Notes: generated from the sequence alone by a model not told the origin. A stretch of 64,000 nt of DNA from Aspergillus flavus (GCF_009017415.1 NC_092403.1:124001-188000); one strand, 5' to 3'. Shown: positions 12,813 through 23,930, numbered from the stretch's first letter. Program-made: numbers and translations.

Positions 12813-13976
12813 ATGAGTACCGGAAGTACACTAAACCAGCGATCGGGAAAGCCTGTCAAGCTAAGGGCAAGCTGTGATTTCTGTGCCCTGTCGAAGGTCA
12901 AATGCGACCGCGGCCAGCCACAGTGCGTACGGTGCATCAAGAGCGGGATTGACTGCAACTATAGTGAATCCCGTCGCATTGGTAAGGCCTGGCACCATTG
13001 TGCACCTTCGGCAGTAAGGCCTACTAGCGCTACCACACAAGGCACTCGGAGAAAGCAGCAGACGATAGCGCAACACTCACCAAGGCGGAGAATCCACCGA
13101 GATACTCAAGCCCTGAGCGCAGCGGACGACGCCATGTCGCCATATGACCCTTCTGGTTATGCGACACCCTTCAGCATGTTTCATACCCTGCCTTCCCCAG
13201 TTCCTGAGTCAACTATACGATCTCAAACTCACATTGAATCTTACCCAAGTCTCGATGGAACGATGGCACCAATCCTTTGCAGCCCTGAGTCAGCTGACAT
13301 ATCTCTCCCTGATATACCACACGTGGCACAATTACGAACGAATGAGCTGGAGGGAGAATCCCCATCCGTCTTACAGTACAATCCTTCGTGGGACAGGATC
13401 ATGGCAGAGCATAGTACCGCTATCGGGGATGCTGGAGACTGCATCACACGCGCAGCCGCAGTCTTGAAGAGTGTACGTGACCCACGGACATCCTGCGTGC
13501 GATCGAGAACTCCCCCGCGAAGTCATACACAATCCTTAGATGCGACACTCGATGACGGTCGTACGGCAATGGACACAGTAAAGGACATCTTGGCTTGCCC
13601 CTGTGCCCAGGAAATACGCGTCGCTCTGTTGCTGGTTCTTATCATCCAGCAAGTTTTGGAATCCTACCAAGCACTCCTGACCCAACAGCATGATACACCG
13701 AGAGAGGAGTCGCCCTTGGGCATTAACCTGTCTAGATACGATACGCCGATGGCTATTGGTCGATACCTTCTGGATAATGAATTGCGTTCAAAAATTATTG
13801 TCCAGGTCCTTTCGTCTGAGCTTGAGAAGATCGGATTGATTCTGGACATTCTGACCCGGCATGCTCAAAGCATGGCCCATCAGCCTGACGAGCTGATCCT
13901 GGGGACTTACATTGACTCATTACAAACAACCAAAAAAGAGGTACTAGAATCGCTTGAGCAAGGAAATGACATTTAG
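12813..13976 (+). CDS. AflR-like Zn2Cys6 transcription factor, 387 aa
   Basis: A single exon; the ATG at 12813 is chosen over an in-frame TTG two codons earlier. The N-terminal binuclear zinc cluster has CX2CX6CX6CX2CX6C spacing (Cys21, 24, 31, 38, 41, 48), followed by a basic ESRRIGK linker as in AflR. The middle is Ser/Pro-rich. The C-terminal half (about residues 250-350) carries the AflR-family pattern: an ILACPC motif, then a hydrophobic helix and a long helical end. These proteins bind TCG-N5-CGA palindromes in their cluster promoters, and one such site lies upstream of the methyltransferase. Its place directly after the PKS on the same strand supports a cluster-specific activator. Shorter than AflR itself (about 440 aa). 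Missing introns are normal for this family. Confidence 0.88.
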   Translation: MSTGSTLNQRSGKPVKLRASCDFCALSKVKCDRGQPQCVRCIKSGIDCNYSESRRIGKAWHHCAPSAVRPTSATTQGTRRKQQTIAQHSPRRRIHRDTQALSAADDAMSPYDPSGYATPFSMFHTLPSPVPESTIRSQTHIESYPSLDGTMAPILCSPESADISLPDIPHVAQLRTNELEGESPSVLQYNPSWDRIMAEHSTAIGDAGDCITRAAAVLKSVRDPRTSCVRSRTPPRSHTQSLDATLDDGRTAMDTVKDILACPCAQEIRVALLLVLIIQQVLESYQALLTQQHDTPREESPLGINLSRYDTPMAIGRYLLDNELRSKIIVQVLSSELEKIGLILDILTRHAQSMAHQPDELILGTYIDSLQTTKKEVLESLEQGNDI

Positions 13977-15069
13977 CAGATGCAAAAAATTGAGTTTAGA
14001 TGGTTTCCCCTACCATAACTCTCATCCATTTGTTTTTGCATGTTTTTTTTTTTTTTTGTTGATGTATATTATTCTGGCACCATTGTTATCCAGCGAAATT
14101 GAAAACATGACTTAAGCCACTCAGAACCTAGTAAAGGGCGCAGGAGATAAACGTCCTGGCATGTATTGGAATTGATGTCGCTCACGGGCCATGACGCAAA
14201 AGGTTTTCGTCTTACAAGCCAACAGTGCCCGGACGTAAACGACAACCGTTTGGCAACGGTACTCGTAGATCGTTCAGCCTCAATTGTGAAACCGACGTGA
14301 GCTTATGCTGACACCCAGTGAAAAAGGCCGAGGCCATGTATAATGTAATGATGCTTCTGTGGTTCCGAGCGACAGATACTACTCAAAATTTCGTAACAGT
14401 GGAGTATACGAGCTGGTTGCCGTAAGGCCTCCCATCATCGACCTTAGCAGTATGCTTATTATAGAACACTGGTACTGCTTCCTCTACTTTGCCATAGTAG
14501 TCTGTGTAAATAGTAATATACTCCCCGTACCTGAGCTTGAACAAAGGGTCCTGCCAAATCTGTCATTCTGAGCCTATGGTATATACTCAGTTTCTTAGAA
14601 CCGCGGTACGTGAGCCAGGACGCGAAAAGAAAAGGGGCGACTTTTGTGATTCCCCAGGAACAGTCTATGAAAGATCTAGCTTATGTTGTTAGCTATGTGA
14701 ACAGTCGCATTTTGTACTCCGGTATGAATGACCGTGCTATCTGATAGGGTACGGCAGATGATACCTAAAGCCCTAAGTCACGCTTGTCTTGACAACCGCA
14801 GTCTAGGATGTAAAACAGACGTTATTCTAAGCAAGGCAAAAGGGAAATGCGTTTACTTAAGTCCAAATGTACTGGTCATCCCCTCCAAGTAAAGTCCAGC
14901 GTTAATTGTCGACTTGTAGCTACACCCTTCGGGTCTCATAGCCTACCAAGCAAGACTATACATGCACCTAGTAGAAGGAGCTGAAGAGTAGGAACTGCTT
15001 GAGTAACAGGTCACGTCCTTTCTGGGGGGCCAGAGTTTTTACATTAAGATACCCCATATTTCCTAGACT
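13977..15069. other. Intergenic stretch, no gene seen
   Basis: Contains a T15 run at 14043-14057 just after the regulator gene. Short frames (for example 14359-14571) have no family likeness. It may mark the right edge of the core polyketide cluster. Confidence 0.4.
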
Positions 15070-16017
15070 TCAGCGCTCGACCTTCTCATACATCATATCG
15101 GACCGCATGGTATACTTCACTCCCCGAAACACATCATCCCCAGCGTGGCACAACCCTCTCTGCTGAAAGACTAGCGCCGAGCCTGCCTTCGGAAACACTC
15201 TCACCACCCGCTCCCCAGCGTAAGACTCGAGCCTGAATGAGGTCGCACCGCCGAGCAGCGTTTGTTCTCTTGCACCCTCAATGTTCTCCTCTTTTTCCTC
15301 CGATCTGATATCCTCATTTGCATCCCCGTCTCCGTCTCCGAATACCACTCCCCAACCAGAATTATCCTCACTAACCCGAGCATCGACTCGTTCCCGTCTC
15401 GCGATCGCCCTCCGGAGCTCACCCTCATCCTGCTCTCCCTCGCCATTCAAATACAAATGTACTGTGAACAGTGATCTCTCTCGCTCATCCGGGGTAACAT
15501 AACACCCATCAGTATGCGCTCTGAAATACTCCCCGCCTGTATATTTCAAAAACCGTAGTTTCTCATTCAACCGTGTCAGCTTAAACGTCTCACCACGAGT
15601 CGCAGGACCTGCCCCCGTCACCAGGGGCTGGCCAGATATCTGCACAATATCGCACTCGCGTAGGAATGGTAGTAGTCGATTAAGTAATCTATCTGCAATA
15701 TCTGGGGAGTCATATATAATACGTCCGCAGTTGCGAAAGCCGGTTGCTTTGACTTGTTTGCCGTTGCCGACGTTCAGCAGGGCGCGGTCCCAGGGGGTGT
15801 TTCCTGGGTCTGGATCGCTTTTATTCTGGGGTGCTATGGATTGTTCAGCGAGGTGCAGGAGCTGGTTACATTCGGCTGGGGTGAGGGCGTTGTCGATTAT
15901 GGCGGCGAAATGGTTCTTGTATGCGGGGATGGGAGGGGTGGTTTTGGTGAAGTCAAGCTTCTTGATGGTCGCGTTTGGAGGGGGAGGAGCTTGAAGGAAG
16001 TCTTTTAGTATGTCCAT
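15070..16017 (-). CDS. 2-oxoglutarate/Fe(II)-dependent oxygenase, prolyl-4-hydroxylase-like, 315 aa
   Basis: One exon from the ATG at 16017. The iron facial triad is visible: HTDG (His168, Asp170) and a distal His291 in CHAGDDVF, followed by a basic KYTMRSDMMY segment (Lys301, Arg305) that would bind the 2-oxoglutarate carboxylate. This order and spacing match the P4Hc double-stranded beta-helix. An unusual highly acidic insert (about 195-250, with GDGDGD and EEKEEN) splits the catalytic core between the HxD and the distal His. No signal peptide, so it is probably cytosolic. The substrate may be a protein prolyl residue or a small molecule. Whether it belongs to the polyketide cluster is unknown; about 1.1 kb of empty DNA separates them. 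Confidence 0.8.
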   Translation of the reverse strand: MDILKDFLQAPPPPNATIKKLDFTKTTPPIPAYKNHFAAIIDNALTPAECNQLLHLAEQSIAPQNKSDPDPGNTPWDRALLNVGNGKQVKATGFRNCGRIIYDSPDIADRLLNRLLPFLRECDIVQISGQPLVTGAGPATRGETFKLTRLNEKLRFLKYTGGEYFRAHTDGCYVTPDERERSLFTVHLYLNGEGEQDEGELRRAIARRERVDARVSEDNSGWGVVFGDGDGDANEDIRSEEKEENIEGAREQTLLGGATSFRLESYAGERVVRVFPKAGSALVFQQRGLCHAGDDVFRGVKYTMRSDMMYEKVER

Positions 16018-16791
16018 TGTGTACGAATATATTTTTTGAGACTTTTCTTATGGTGTGGTGGTCCATATAATGACAGATGAGGGTGTTCTTATAGGTTGGG
16101 TGACTCACTCAGCCTTGTTGGGAGGCTGTGCTAAAGCGTCATACAAAACCACGTGTTATAGTAAGTCCTAGCTAATCTATGCGTTTACTAGGTCGATTAA
16201 AAGTCAATCCCATACAGAAAGGTATCTAAGCAGAGGTCCAACACCACAACCGTCTGTTCAAGACCCATACCTAGAACGTATGCTAGCCAGGACTAGGCGT
16301 TGAACAGACACCAGGCCCAACTACAGATGAGACATTCCCCAATCAAATGTTAGAGATCTGTCTTATTCGCAAGTCCGAAGTGCAAATATGTGGGTCCTAC
16401 TCTGTCCAATGTCCAATAAGAGTTGATAGACAATCCAGGCTGTATTTGCCTACATACGTGAATATTGTGACAATATTGTATTGACGTGAGGTATTAGTCC
16501 TTTAGCTCTCTAGATAGAGCAAATCGCAAGGCTAATAATCACAGCGCGTGGTTTCACACGTCGGAAGATATATACGGATTGCTACACCTTCGGTCTCGGT
16601 TGATGATGATCTCCGAGATCAGCAACCGGCGGCGATAACTTCTGCCGGATTAGGTTACCCCTCTTAGAAGTCTAAGAATAAATAGCATTGATCCAGTCTT
16701 GTTATATCAACTGGTTCGCATCCAAGTACCTCTGGCTGTGCGCATAACACATTTGATCCCACAACAATATCAACCCCATCCTTAGTCAATC
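16018..16791. promoter_or_regulatory. Divergent promoter region
   Basis: Lies between the start of the minus-strand oxygenase and the plus-strand hydrolase remnant, so it should hold both promoters. No specific site can be supported. Confidence 0.35.
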
Positions 16792-17857
16792 ATGCTGCCA
16801 AGTATCCCTGCTGGAGGCAAGACATTAGTCTACTCAACTGTAGACGGACATGACATTAAGCTAGACTATTACTTGCCCTCTAAACAGGAGGGATGTCTGC
16901 CAGCGGTGATCTATTATCATGGCGGTGGAATGACAGCCGGTTCGCGGCGGAGTATAGGTTTCTAACACTGGTTATACGGTGAGTTGATCTGCATGCGACA
17001 GGAAGAACTTCGCAAGACTAAGATGAAACGCGACAGACCACTGCCAAGAAAAAGGCTACATCTTCATTTCAGCCGATTACCGACTATGTCACCCATGCAC
17101 CGCGCTCGATCAAATCGAGGATGCAAAAGCTCTTTTCAAATTTCTCGCAGGCGAAGGCTTCCAAAAGGCGCTCCCAGGGTCCACCTCACTGGACACTAGT
17201 CGGATAGCAGTCACCGGCTTCTCCGCCGGCGCCTATTCCGCCCGTGCAGCATGTGTGTACGCCACTCCAAAGCCAGCAGTTCTTCTAACAGGCTATGGAA
17301 GCGCGGGCGACTGGCTTTTGGATCACTGGACCACCGGCCGGCCGCCGACCTCCATCGCCAAGCTCGTTGATCTCAACGAGGTCCCTAACCTACTTGCGGA
17401 CAAGACGGTTGTGAGCGATGATACGCCGGAGAGTGGCATTATGTCCAACCGCTTCGCTCTTACTGTTCGGTGGGAGCTGGACGGCACGTTCCTCGACGGT
17501 TCCCTTGGTAGGCCTGGCTTGGGGGCGAAGCTGAATAAACTGGACTATGCAGAAAGAGCTGCAGCAATCCCAGAGGACCTGAAACCGGCATTCCTGCAGT
17601 TGTTTGTCACCGAAAACTATCCCCCTTCGGTGTTTGTGCATGGAACAGCCGATGAAGTCGTTCCTGACCAGGAGAGCAAGCATCATTATGAACAGTTAAA
17701 GAAGCTTGGGGTCAAGACAGAACTACTGCTTGTGGAGAATGGACCACACGGCTTGGTAGATTTTAGTTCTGGGATACCGCCGCGTCCCGCCAAGGGGTCA
17801 GTGGAGGCTTATGGCAGAGCTCTGGAGTTTGTTACGGAGGTGTTCAATGCTGTCTGA
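16792..17857 (+). pseudogene. Alpha/beta hydrolase (HSL/esterase type) with one premature TAA
   Basis: The ATG at 16792 opens a hydrolase of about 335 codons: oxyanion motif YYHGGGMTAG, nucleophile elbow GFSAGA, acid region VFVHGTADEVVP and catalytic His in ENGPHGLVD. All of it stays in frame across an intron at 16979-17036 (GTGAGT donor, CGACAG acceptor), except codon 58, which is TAA (16963-16965), right after the HGGG block. One nonsense change therefore breaks an otherwise intact gene. An in-phase alternative donor, GTATAG at 16952, would remove the stop with an 85-nt intron and delete ten codons without a frameshift, so a shortened product is possible. No other lesion is seen, which suggests recent loss or a bypass. 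Function: carboxyl-ester or lactone hydrolysis; substrate unknown. Confidence 0.7.
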
Positions 17858-18280
17858 TAAGTTGTATGCCTCGCATTCACGTGTTCTTGTGCCGTACCTC
17901 GTAGATAGTCGATCAATATAGCCTGCAAGTCCTGTATGCGAGGTCAGGTGCGCTACTTAGCTGTGATCTCAGCTGCACTTCCTGGTGATGGAGGTCTCGC
18001 GCGATCACATGAACATGTGTAAATAAGAAAATTCTAATTCTAATGCGACATCACGCATACAGAAGTATAGAACACAGACATCGATCGAAAAAACAGAAAT
18101 ATATAACGATAGGAAGTCTGAGCAAGTGCTAATTGTTGTATTCGTTAGCGCCCTTCGACATTCCGCAGAGTGACTCACACACTCCGACTACGTATAAAAA
18201 ACCCAAAAATAAGCAGCATAAACCCTAAGTACTTTGATACAACCATTTTCTAGACTTGTACACTATCAATTGCTTTTAAA
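17858..18280. other. Intergenic region, promoter of the N-acetyltransferase
   Basis: No gene. A TATA box is listed separately at 18193-18199. AT-rich from about 18020 to 18130. Confidence 0.4.
18193..18199 (+). promoter_or_regulatory. TATA box of the N-acetyltransferase gene
   Basis: TATAAAA lies 82 bp before the ATG at 18281. The same spacing recurs before other genes in this window, which supports it as a core promoter element. Confidence 0.5.
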
Positions 18281-19290
18281 ATGAGCTCCGCCTACTCAGC
18301 GCTTCAGATAACAAAATACCTATCGTACCTCTCCCTCCCAGCCAAGTACCATGCCTACGTAGAAACTCCTCACCTCTTCCCTAAAGATGAAGCAGCGCTC
18401 ACCGTCCTATTCCGATGTCAAATCACACGGGTTCCATTTGAAAATTTATCCGTCTACTACTCCGCTACCCGTCAACCAGACATCCATCCTGAGACCCTCT
18501 ATTCCAAAATGATGGGAGCTGAGGAAACCGGTCCCACTGGACGAGGGGGCTATTGTCTGGAGGTTAACATATTTTTCCACCACATCCTCCGGGGCCTGGG
18601 TTTCGATGTGTACACAGTAGGGGCGAGAAATCGAGACAGAGTGAATGGAGTACCGCAGGGTGATTATGGAGGATGGTAGGTGCTAGCAATCAGTGAACCT
18701 GTTGAATTCTTTCATTGACTATTGTTAGGGTCCACATGGCCAATATCGTCCGTCTCCCTTCTGGAGTCCGATACCATCTCGATGTTGGATTCGGTGGGGA
18801 TGGCCCAACCAGGCCAATTCCACTTGTTTCTGGGGCATCAGTCCAAAACCTGGGTACTCAAGAAGCACGCTTGCTGTACGACAACATCTCCAAAGAATCC
18901 CAGAGAAAGCAAAACCACTGGATTTACCAGTGCCGCAATGGTGTGGACAAGGAATGGAACTCGTTCTACTGTTATCCCGATCTTGAGTTTTTCCAGGAGG
19001 ATTTTGAGGTGATCAATCGATTTGCAGCCTGGGAATTTCTCAAGAGGGATTTGATCGTTACGGTCAAGTTCATCAGAAGCGGTGAAGAAGGAGAGATTCT
19101 GCAGCATCAAGAGACCTTTGTTCACATCCCAGACGGACCAGACGAAGTCCATATCGCAGGGAAGATCATGCTAGTTAACAACGAGGTGAAGCTGAATACG
19201 GGGGGAAAGACCAAAGTCATAGAAACACTGGATACAGAAGCAGCTAGAATGAAGGCTCTGCGGAAATGGTTCTCGATTTGTCTTGATTGA
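18281..19290 (+). CDS. Arylamine N-acetyltransferase (NAT), 318 aa
   Basis: Exons 18281-18675 and 18729-19290 join inside a Trp codon. The NAT catalytic triad is complete: Cys92 in RGGYCLEVN, His134 in WVHMANIV and Asp150 in YHLDVGFGG. The N-terminal RVPFENLS block is also typical. These cytosolic enzymes move acetyl (or malonyl) from CoA to aromatic amines by a ping-pong mechanism through the Cys. In fungi some NATs detoxify plant or self-made amines such as benzoxazolinone-derived aminophenols. Length and intron position fit fungal NATs. No sign of damage. No direct link to the polyketide core can be shown. Confidence 0.93.
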
Positions 19291-20064
19291 GCTAGAGAGC
19301 CAGCCCGTGGGTGTGAAAACTGTGAAGCTATTGTGGTGCCAACCAGACATACCGGACTGCAATGCGATTTCCTTGATAAAGCAATACACTATGTACCCTC
19401 TTTTGTCAGGGTACGAGGGTGCTGACCTGCAGACATGCATGAACCTTTACCATACCGATATTTCAAATTGAGTCCATACACACCGTCAACACGAGTCACG
19501 ATCTATATATACATCTCCCACTTTCCCAATTCAACGGCCCACGTACGTCAACTATTAGTTCACTATTTATTTGACAGTTCGGCAGTCTGTAGAATCCATT
19601 TTAATGTTAATACTATCCCACCCGAGGTCGGAACAAGAGTCACTGTCAGGAAGTGTAGTCGTAGTAGGTGACCGTAAGTCTACGATATCTGTCTCTTATA
19701 ATCAGAACAAATATATAGTTTTTGAGCTATTCTTCAAGGCGGGCCTTCCCAACCGCTGCAGGGATGATAATCCTTTAGAATTTGGTTTTCACCGACGGAA
19801 TGGTTTAATTGGTTGTATCGTGTATTGATGTGGAGGTGTTGGAGATTTCAATCCAATAATCATTGGCACAGATACGAGGGTGGATTAATGGACCCTCCAC
19901 CAGAATAAATTAGTACCTACAACACTATCACGTAAGCTGTTGACTGAGGGATTAAACCGGCTGGGCTGTTCCAGAAGCTTATAAGGCAAGCCCTCCAACC
20001 TATTTGAGGCAACTCACTCCATTCAAGATCATTACTTGATCAGTACCGTGGATCGCTTCCGACC
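19291..20064. other. Intergenic region, promoter of the paraoxonase-like gene
   Basis: Short frames only, none convincing. A TATA-like TATAAG lies at 19980-19985, 80 bp before the next ATG. Confidence 0.4.
19980..19985 (+). promoter_or_regulatory. TATA-like box of the paraoxonase-family gene
   Basis: TATAAG, 80 bp upstream of the ATG at 20065, at the spacing seen for other genes here. Confidence 0.4.
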
Positions 20065-21306
20065 ATGGCTGGTTCAGCTCGGGCCTTCGTGGTTCTCACT
20101 TTAGCCATCATTATTGGGCTCTACAAGATCTACCTACATGATGCGATCGTTCTCACGTTCGGCATTGGTCGGGTAATCCAGCCTCTTGAAGACTTTCCAG
20201 ACTATCGCTGCCAGCGCATTCAGCACCCGCTATTGGAGAGCTGCGAGGACCTCTGGCTCGATTCCATTACTCGCAAGCTCTATGCAGCGTGCTCCAATCC
20301 AGCCGCTCGCAAGGCTTGGAGCCCCGCTGGGAATAAGTACGACCTGGCAGGGCTGGCAGCAAGCGGCAGCTCCGACCACATTAGTGTGCTAGACATTGAT
20401 CAACCAGGCTCCGACGGGCTGTATGGGGTACATGCACTGGGCTTCCGTGACGGAGCAAACAGCCAACAATTACACTTGCATGGGTTCGACGTTAGACGGA
20501 TTGACAACGGTCGCCGGCTGCGATTCTGGCTGATCAACCACCGGCCTCCCTTGGATGCGAGAACGGGGGAACGATTGGACCCTATTAAAGTGGGGGCGAA
20601 TTCGACTATCGAAGTCTACGATTTGGACCTCGGCAATAACCTCAAGAGTGACCATTTAGAGTACGTCAAGACAATTGCCAGCGATGCCGTCATCGCGCCG
20701 AACAATCTAGTCATAGTAGATGATGAGAAGGGAGACTTCCTGGTCACCAATGACCATAGCACTAAAGTCGGCACTTTCCGAGACCTGAACTTTCTCTTCG
20801 GCGATGGCAGCATCGCCTACTGCCATACGGACACTGGGAAATGCCACATTGCCACCAAGGACAACTGCTCTTTACCCAATGGTATCACCAGGGACCCTTC
20901 ATCGGGCCATATCTACATTGGACATTCTGCCAAAGGTACCATCGGAGTGAACATACTCACAGACGATAACCGGCTCGTCCAAATCGCTGAAGTTCCACTC
21001 ACCATGGGCGTCGACAACTTGTCTATCGATCCGGAGGGGAACATATTCGCAGCAGCTTTCCCAGATGCGATCCAGTTGATGAAGGCATTCAATGACCCTT
21101 ATGGTACCTCGGCACCGTCAACCGTGCTCATGGTCCGGAAAAAAGAGGGTGGTCAAGACACATATGAAGTCGTCAAGGTAGTCGAGGATAGTGAAGCAAA
21201 GGTCCTGCCAACGTCAACAACGGCGGTACATGACCCTATCTCCGGTCGGCTATTTATTGGGGGAATTACCTCGACCTTTATGGCCGTTTGCGAAAGGGTT
21301 GCGTAG
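20065..21306 (+). CDS. Paraoxonase/arylesterase-like calcium-dependent lactonase, 413 aa
   Basis: One exon. A hydrophobic N-terminal segment (about residues 7-21, VVLTLAIIIGLYKIY) looks like an uncleaved signal anchor, as in mammalian paraoxonases. The six-bladed propeller shows the metal ligands of the PON family by pattern: Glu61-Asp62 in SCEDLW, Asn213 in APNNLV, Asn272 in LPNGI and Asp317-Asn318 in GVDNLS. A His pair in HLHGFD (137, 139) may be the general base. PON-family enzymes hydrolyse lactones and aryl esters. The neighbour is a pentonate-type dehydratase in tail-to-tail orientation, which fits hydrolysis of an aldonolactone, but a role on another lactone is equally possible. Cell location: secretory pathway or membrane. 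Confidence 0.85.
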   Translation: MAGSARAFVVLTLAIIIGLYKIYLHDAIVLTFGIGRVIQPLEDFPDYRCQRIQHPLLESCEDLWLDSITRKLYAACSNPAARKAWSPAGNKYDLAGLAASGSSDHISVLDIDQPGSDGLYGVHALGFRDGANSQQLHLHGFDVRRIDNGRRLRFWLINHRPPLDARTGERLDPIKVGANSTIEVYDLDLGNNLKSDHLEYVKTIASDAVIAPNNLVIVDDEKGDFLVTNDHSTKVGTFRDLNFLFGDGSIAYCHTDTGKCHIATKDNCSLPNGITRDPSSGHIYIGHSAKGTIGVNILTDDNRLVQIAEVPLTMGVDNLSIDPEGNIFAAAFPDAIQLMKAFNDPYGTSAPSTVLMVRKKEGGQDTYEVVKVVEDSEAKVLPTSTTAVHDPISGRLFIGGITSTFMAVCERVA

Positions 21307-21624
21307 GGAGGAGTACTTCTGATTCAGTCAGTGTATTGCTGGTAATTCTATCATTGACCGAAACACGTTCCTCCGACAGAAATCTGATGTAATATGAGCC
21401 CAGAGTCCTATATTATCGTCTGTTTCATGGTAGATCTTAGTGTGAAAAAAGCACAGGTTCCGCTAGAGGTCAGGGCATCAGCAGCGTCTACCACAGTCCC
21501 TAGATTAGAAGAAGAATTAGGGGACATATAAAGTTTATCCCATCTACGTACTATGCTCAATCAAGGCCAGTCCCAAGGACGCATAATCATAGATGCCAGA
21601 ATAGGAGGCATGAGTCCAGATTCA
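21307..21624. other. Convergent 3' intergenic region
   Basis: About 320 bp between the stops of the paraoxonase-like and dehydratase genes. Nothing seen beyond the expected 3' ends. Confidence 0.4.
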
Positions 21625-23613
21625 CTATCGGCTACTGGGCCCTTTTGCTGTGAGAAAGTTGAAATCCGCACCTTCATGTGCCTGGTTGACCTCCCGCTCG
21701 TAGAGACCCCGATATCCTCGCCTAGTTTGCCTCTCATTCCACGTTGAAGTCTTGTCTTCAGCGGTTAACCGCCGGCGCTGTGCAATCCTTTCCTGTAGCT
21801 CTTCGTCGGAGATCTCCAAGCGGATCACGCGATTTTCAACATCGCACACGATCATATCGCCAGTCTCAATAACACCAAATGGCGAATCTGGAACGGCGGA
21901 CTCGGGCGAGACATGTAGAACAATCGTCCCCCCTGCCGTTCCTGACATCCGGCCGTCCGAGATTCGAAGCATATCTGTTACCCCTTGGGCAGCCAGCTTG
22001 CGTGGAATGGGAATCATTCCCGCCTCAGGCATTCCAGGGTTCCCAATTGGACCAATGCCTTTCAGCACCAGTACCGAGTCGGCTGTCACGTCAAGGTCCG
22101 GACTGTCGAGGCGTAATGAAAGATCACGAGGATTCTCGAAAACGACCGCAGGTCCTGTATGGCGGAGAAGACGTTTATCCTTGGATGCGGATGCTTTGAT
22201 CACGGCCCCGTGGGGTGCGATGTTGCCCTCAACAACCACTAAGGACGACGAAGGATGTAAAGGATTGGACAATGTACGGATAATGTTCCGAGAGTACTCA
22301 AAGTCTCGGAAAGGGGTGCGATCCAAAACTTCACCAAGGGTTTCGCCCGTGATCGTTTTGGCTGAAAGGCGGAGGAGCGGTCGTAGACGATGCAGAAGGC
22401 ACAGCATGCCACCAGCATTGTGAAAATCGGTCATATAATTGTCGCCGCTGGGTTTCAGATCGACAAGGAGTGGAGTTCTACGGCCGACCTCGTCCAACGT
22501 TTGGAGAGTTATTGACCCACTAATGTCGGGATGGCGGTTGATTATAGCCATCAGGTGAACCATGGCGTTTGTAGAACCACCGATGGCTTGGAGTACCACT
22601 GCGGCATTGTAGAACGAATCAGAGGTTAAAATTGTCTGCGGTGACCGTCGACTTTCAGCCGCAGCAACAGCATTGGCACCTGTTTGTTCTGCGATGCGGA
22701 GCCTCGCCGCAGACACCGCAGGAGCAGAGGCTCCCTGTAGGGGGATCAAGCCTAGCGCGGCCGTGATGCAAGCCATAGTACTCGCAGTGCCCATCACACC
22801 GCAGGTGCCAATCTATTCCAGGAAAGGTCAGTTTCGTACACCTATGTTCACTACATGAAGACGAACCGTTGGTGCCAACTCCTCATTGATCGCCGAAATC
22901 TCTTCCATGTCAATGGTTCCGGCACGATATGATGCCCAATTGTTTCTACAATCGGTACAAGCACCAATCCGCTGCCCTCTATGACTTCCCGGCATCATAG
23001 GCCCAGTCAGAAGAGGCAGCACTGGCTTGTTGGCCGAAATACCTCCCATAATCTGGGCTGGAACTGTCTTATCACAACCTATCTATGTATCAGCAGGAAC
23101 GTATTTGAATGGGCTAGGCACGAGATTCTTACCTCCGATCATAATACACGCATCCACGGGTTGGGCGCGAATCATCTCCTCAGTGTCCATGCTCATTAAG
23201 TTTCGCAGAAACATGCTCGTCGGATGCGAAAATGATTCGTGCAGACTGATGGTGGGGAAATCAATGGCTATGCCACCATTCAGATGAATACCTCGCTTGG
23301 CTGCTTCGATTAGCTGCGGCGTGTTTCCATGACACGGATTGAAGCCAGAGCCAGTATTGATGATGCCAATAATTGGACGAGAAAGAGCATCTTCCGAGTA
23401 CCCCAAGGCCTTGATAAACACTTTTCGCAAGAAGAGGGAAAAGTGGGCATCTCCATACGAGGTCAGTCCTTGTCGCAAACCAGTCGTGGAGACCACTGGC
23501 TGCTGAAGATTGTAGTCTTCATTCATTGTGTCGTGTGCTTCCATGGCAGTCTGCTGTGTAAAGGGATAATTCTTCTTGACAATTGGTGTATCTCGAAATG
23601 CATCATCCAGCAT
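21625..23613 (-). CDS. IlvD/EDD-family dehydratase, sugar-acid (pentonate) type, 626 aa
   Basis: Exons on the minus strand: 23613-23133, 23078-22867 and 22812-21625. Cysteines of the iron-sulfur site are present: NPCHGN, GGCDKTVPA and GTCGVMGTA. The blocks FPTISL, NLMSMDTEEMI and GPMMPG...RG...GACTDCR are the pattern of aldonate dehydratases (L-arabinonate, D-xylonate and related), more than of mitochondrial dihydroxyacid dehydratase. There is also no clear mitochondrial presequence: the N-terminus is acidic (MLDDAFRDT). These enzymes dehydrate an aldonate to a 2-keto-3-deoxy acid with an Fe-S cluster and Mg2+. A lactonase-like gene lies on one side, Dabb and SDR genes on the other, which suggests a small oxidative sugar pathway. 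A self-resistance copy of ILV3 seems less likely given the subgroup motifs. Confidence 0.88.
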
Positions 23614-23930
23614 TTAATAACGTGCTCGGCCCGACGGTTCTATCGGATGTTCCCCGCAGCGGAAGTGATCCGACTTTCTGTCGATTCTCCAGCCACGGCT
23701 TCCTAAGGTCTTAGTTCTCCTTAGTGTGGATAATAGTCAATTCTCAATGCCTTCAACATGGGGGGTAACAGAGTTTGGTAGCGTATTCACCAAGACTAGA
23801 AAGTGAAAGTGGTCTACGTTCTCTTCAAGCCCCTCACCTACGCTACTGCCATTATGTGGTCTGATACCAAGAGTATCATTAAACGTATTACAGAGAACAA
23901 ACGACGCTAGATCAAGTCTACTAGATCAAA
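23614..23930. other. Short intergenic region
   Basis: About 320 bp between the dehydratase start and the end of the Dabb gene, both on the minus strand. Nothing specific seen. Confidence 0.35.

Noticed and set aside
21625..23613. Dehydratase as a self-resistance copy of ILV3 (as in the aspterric acid cluster)
   Set aside because: Motifs point to sugar-acid dehydratases, there is no mitochondrial presequence, and no sesquiterpene cyclase is present.
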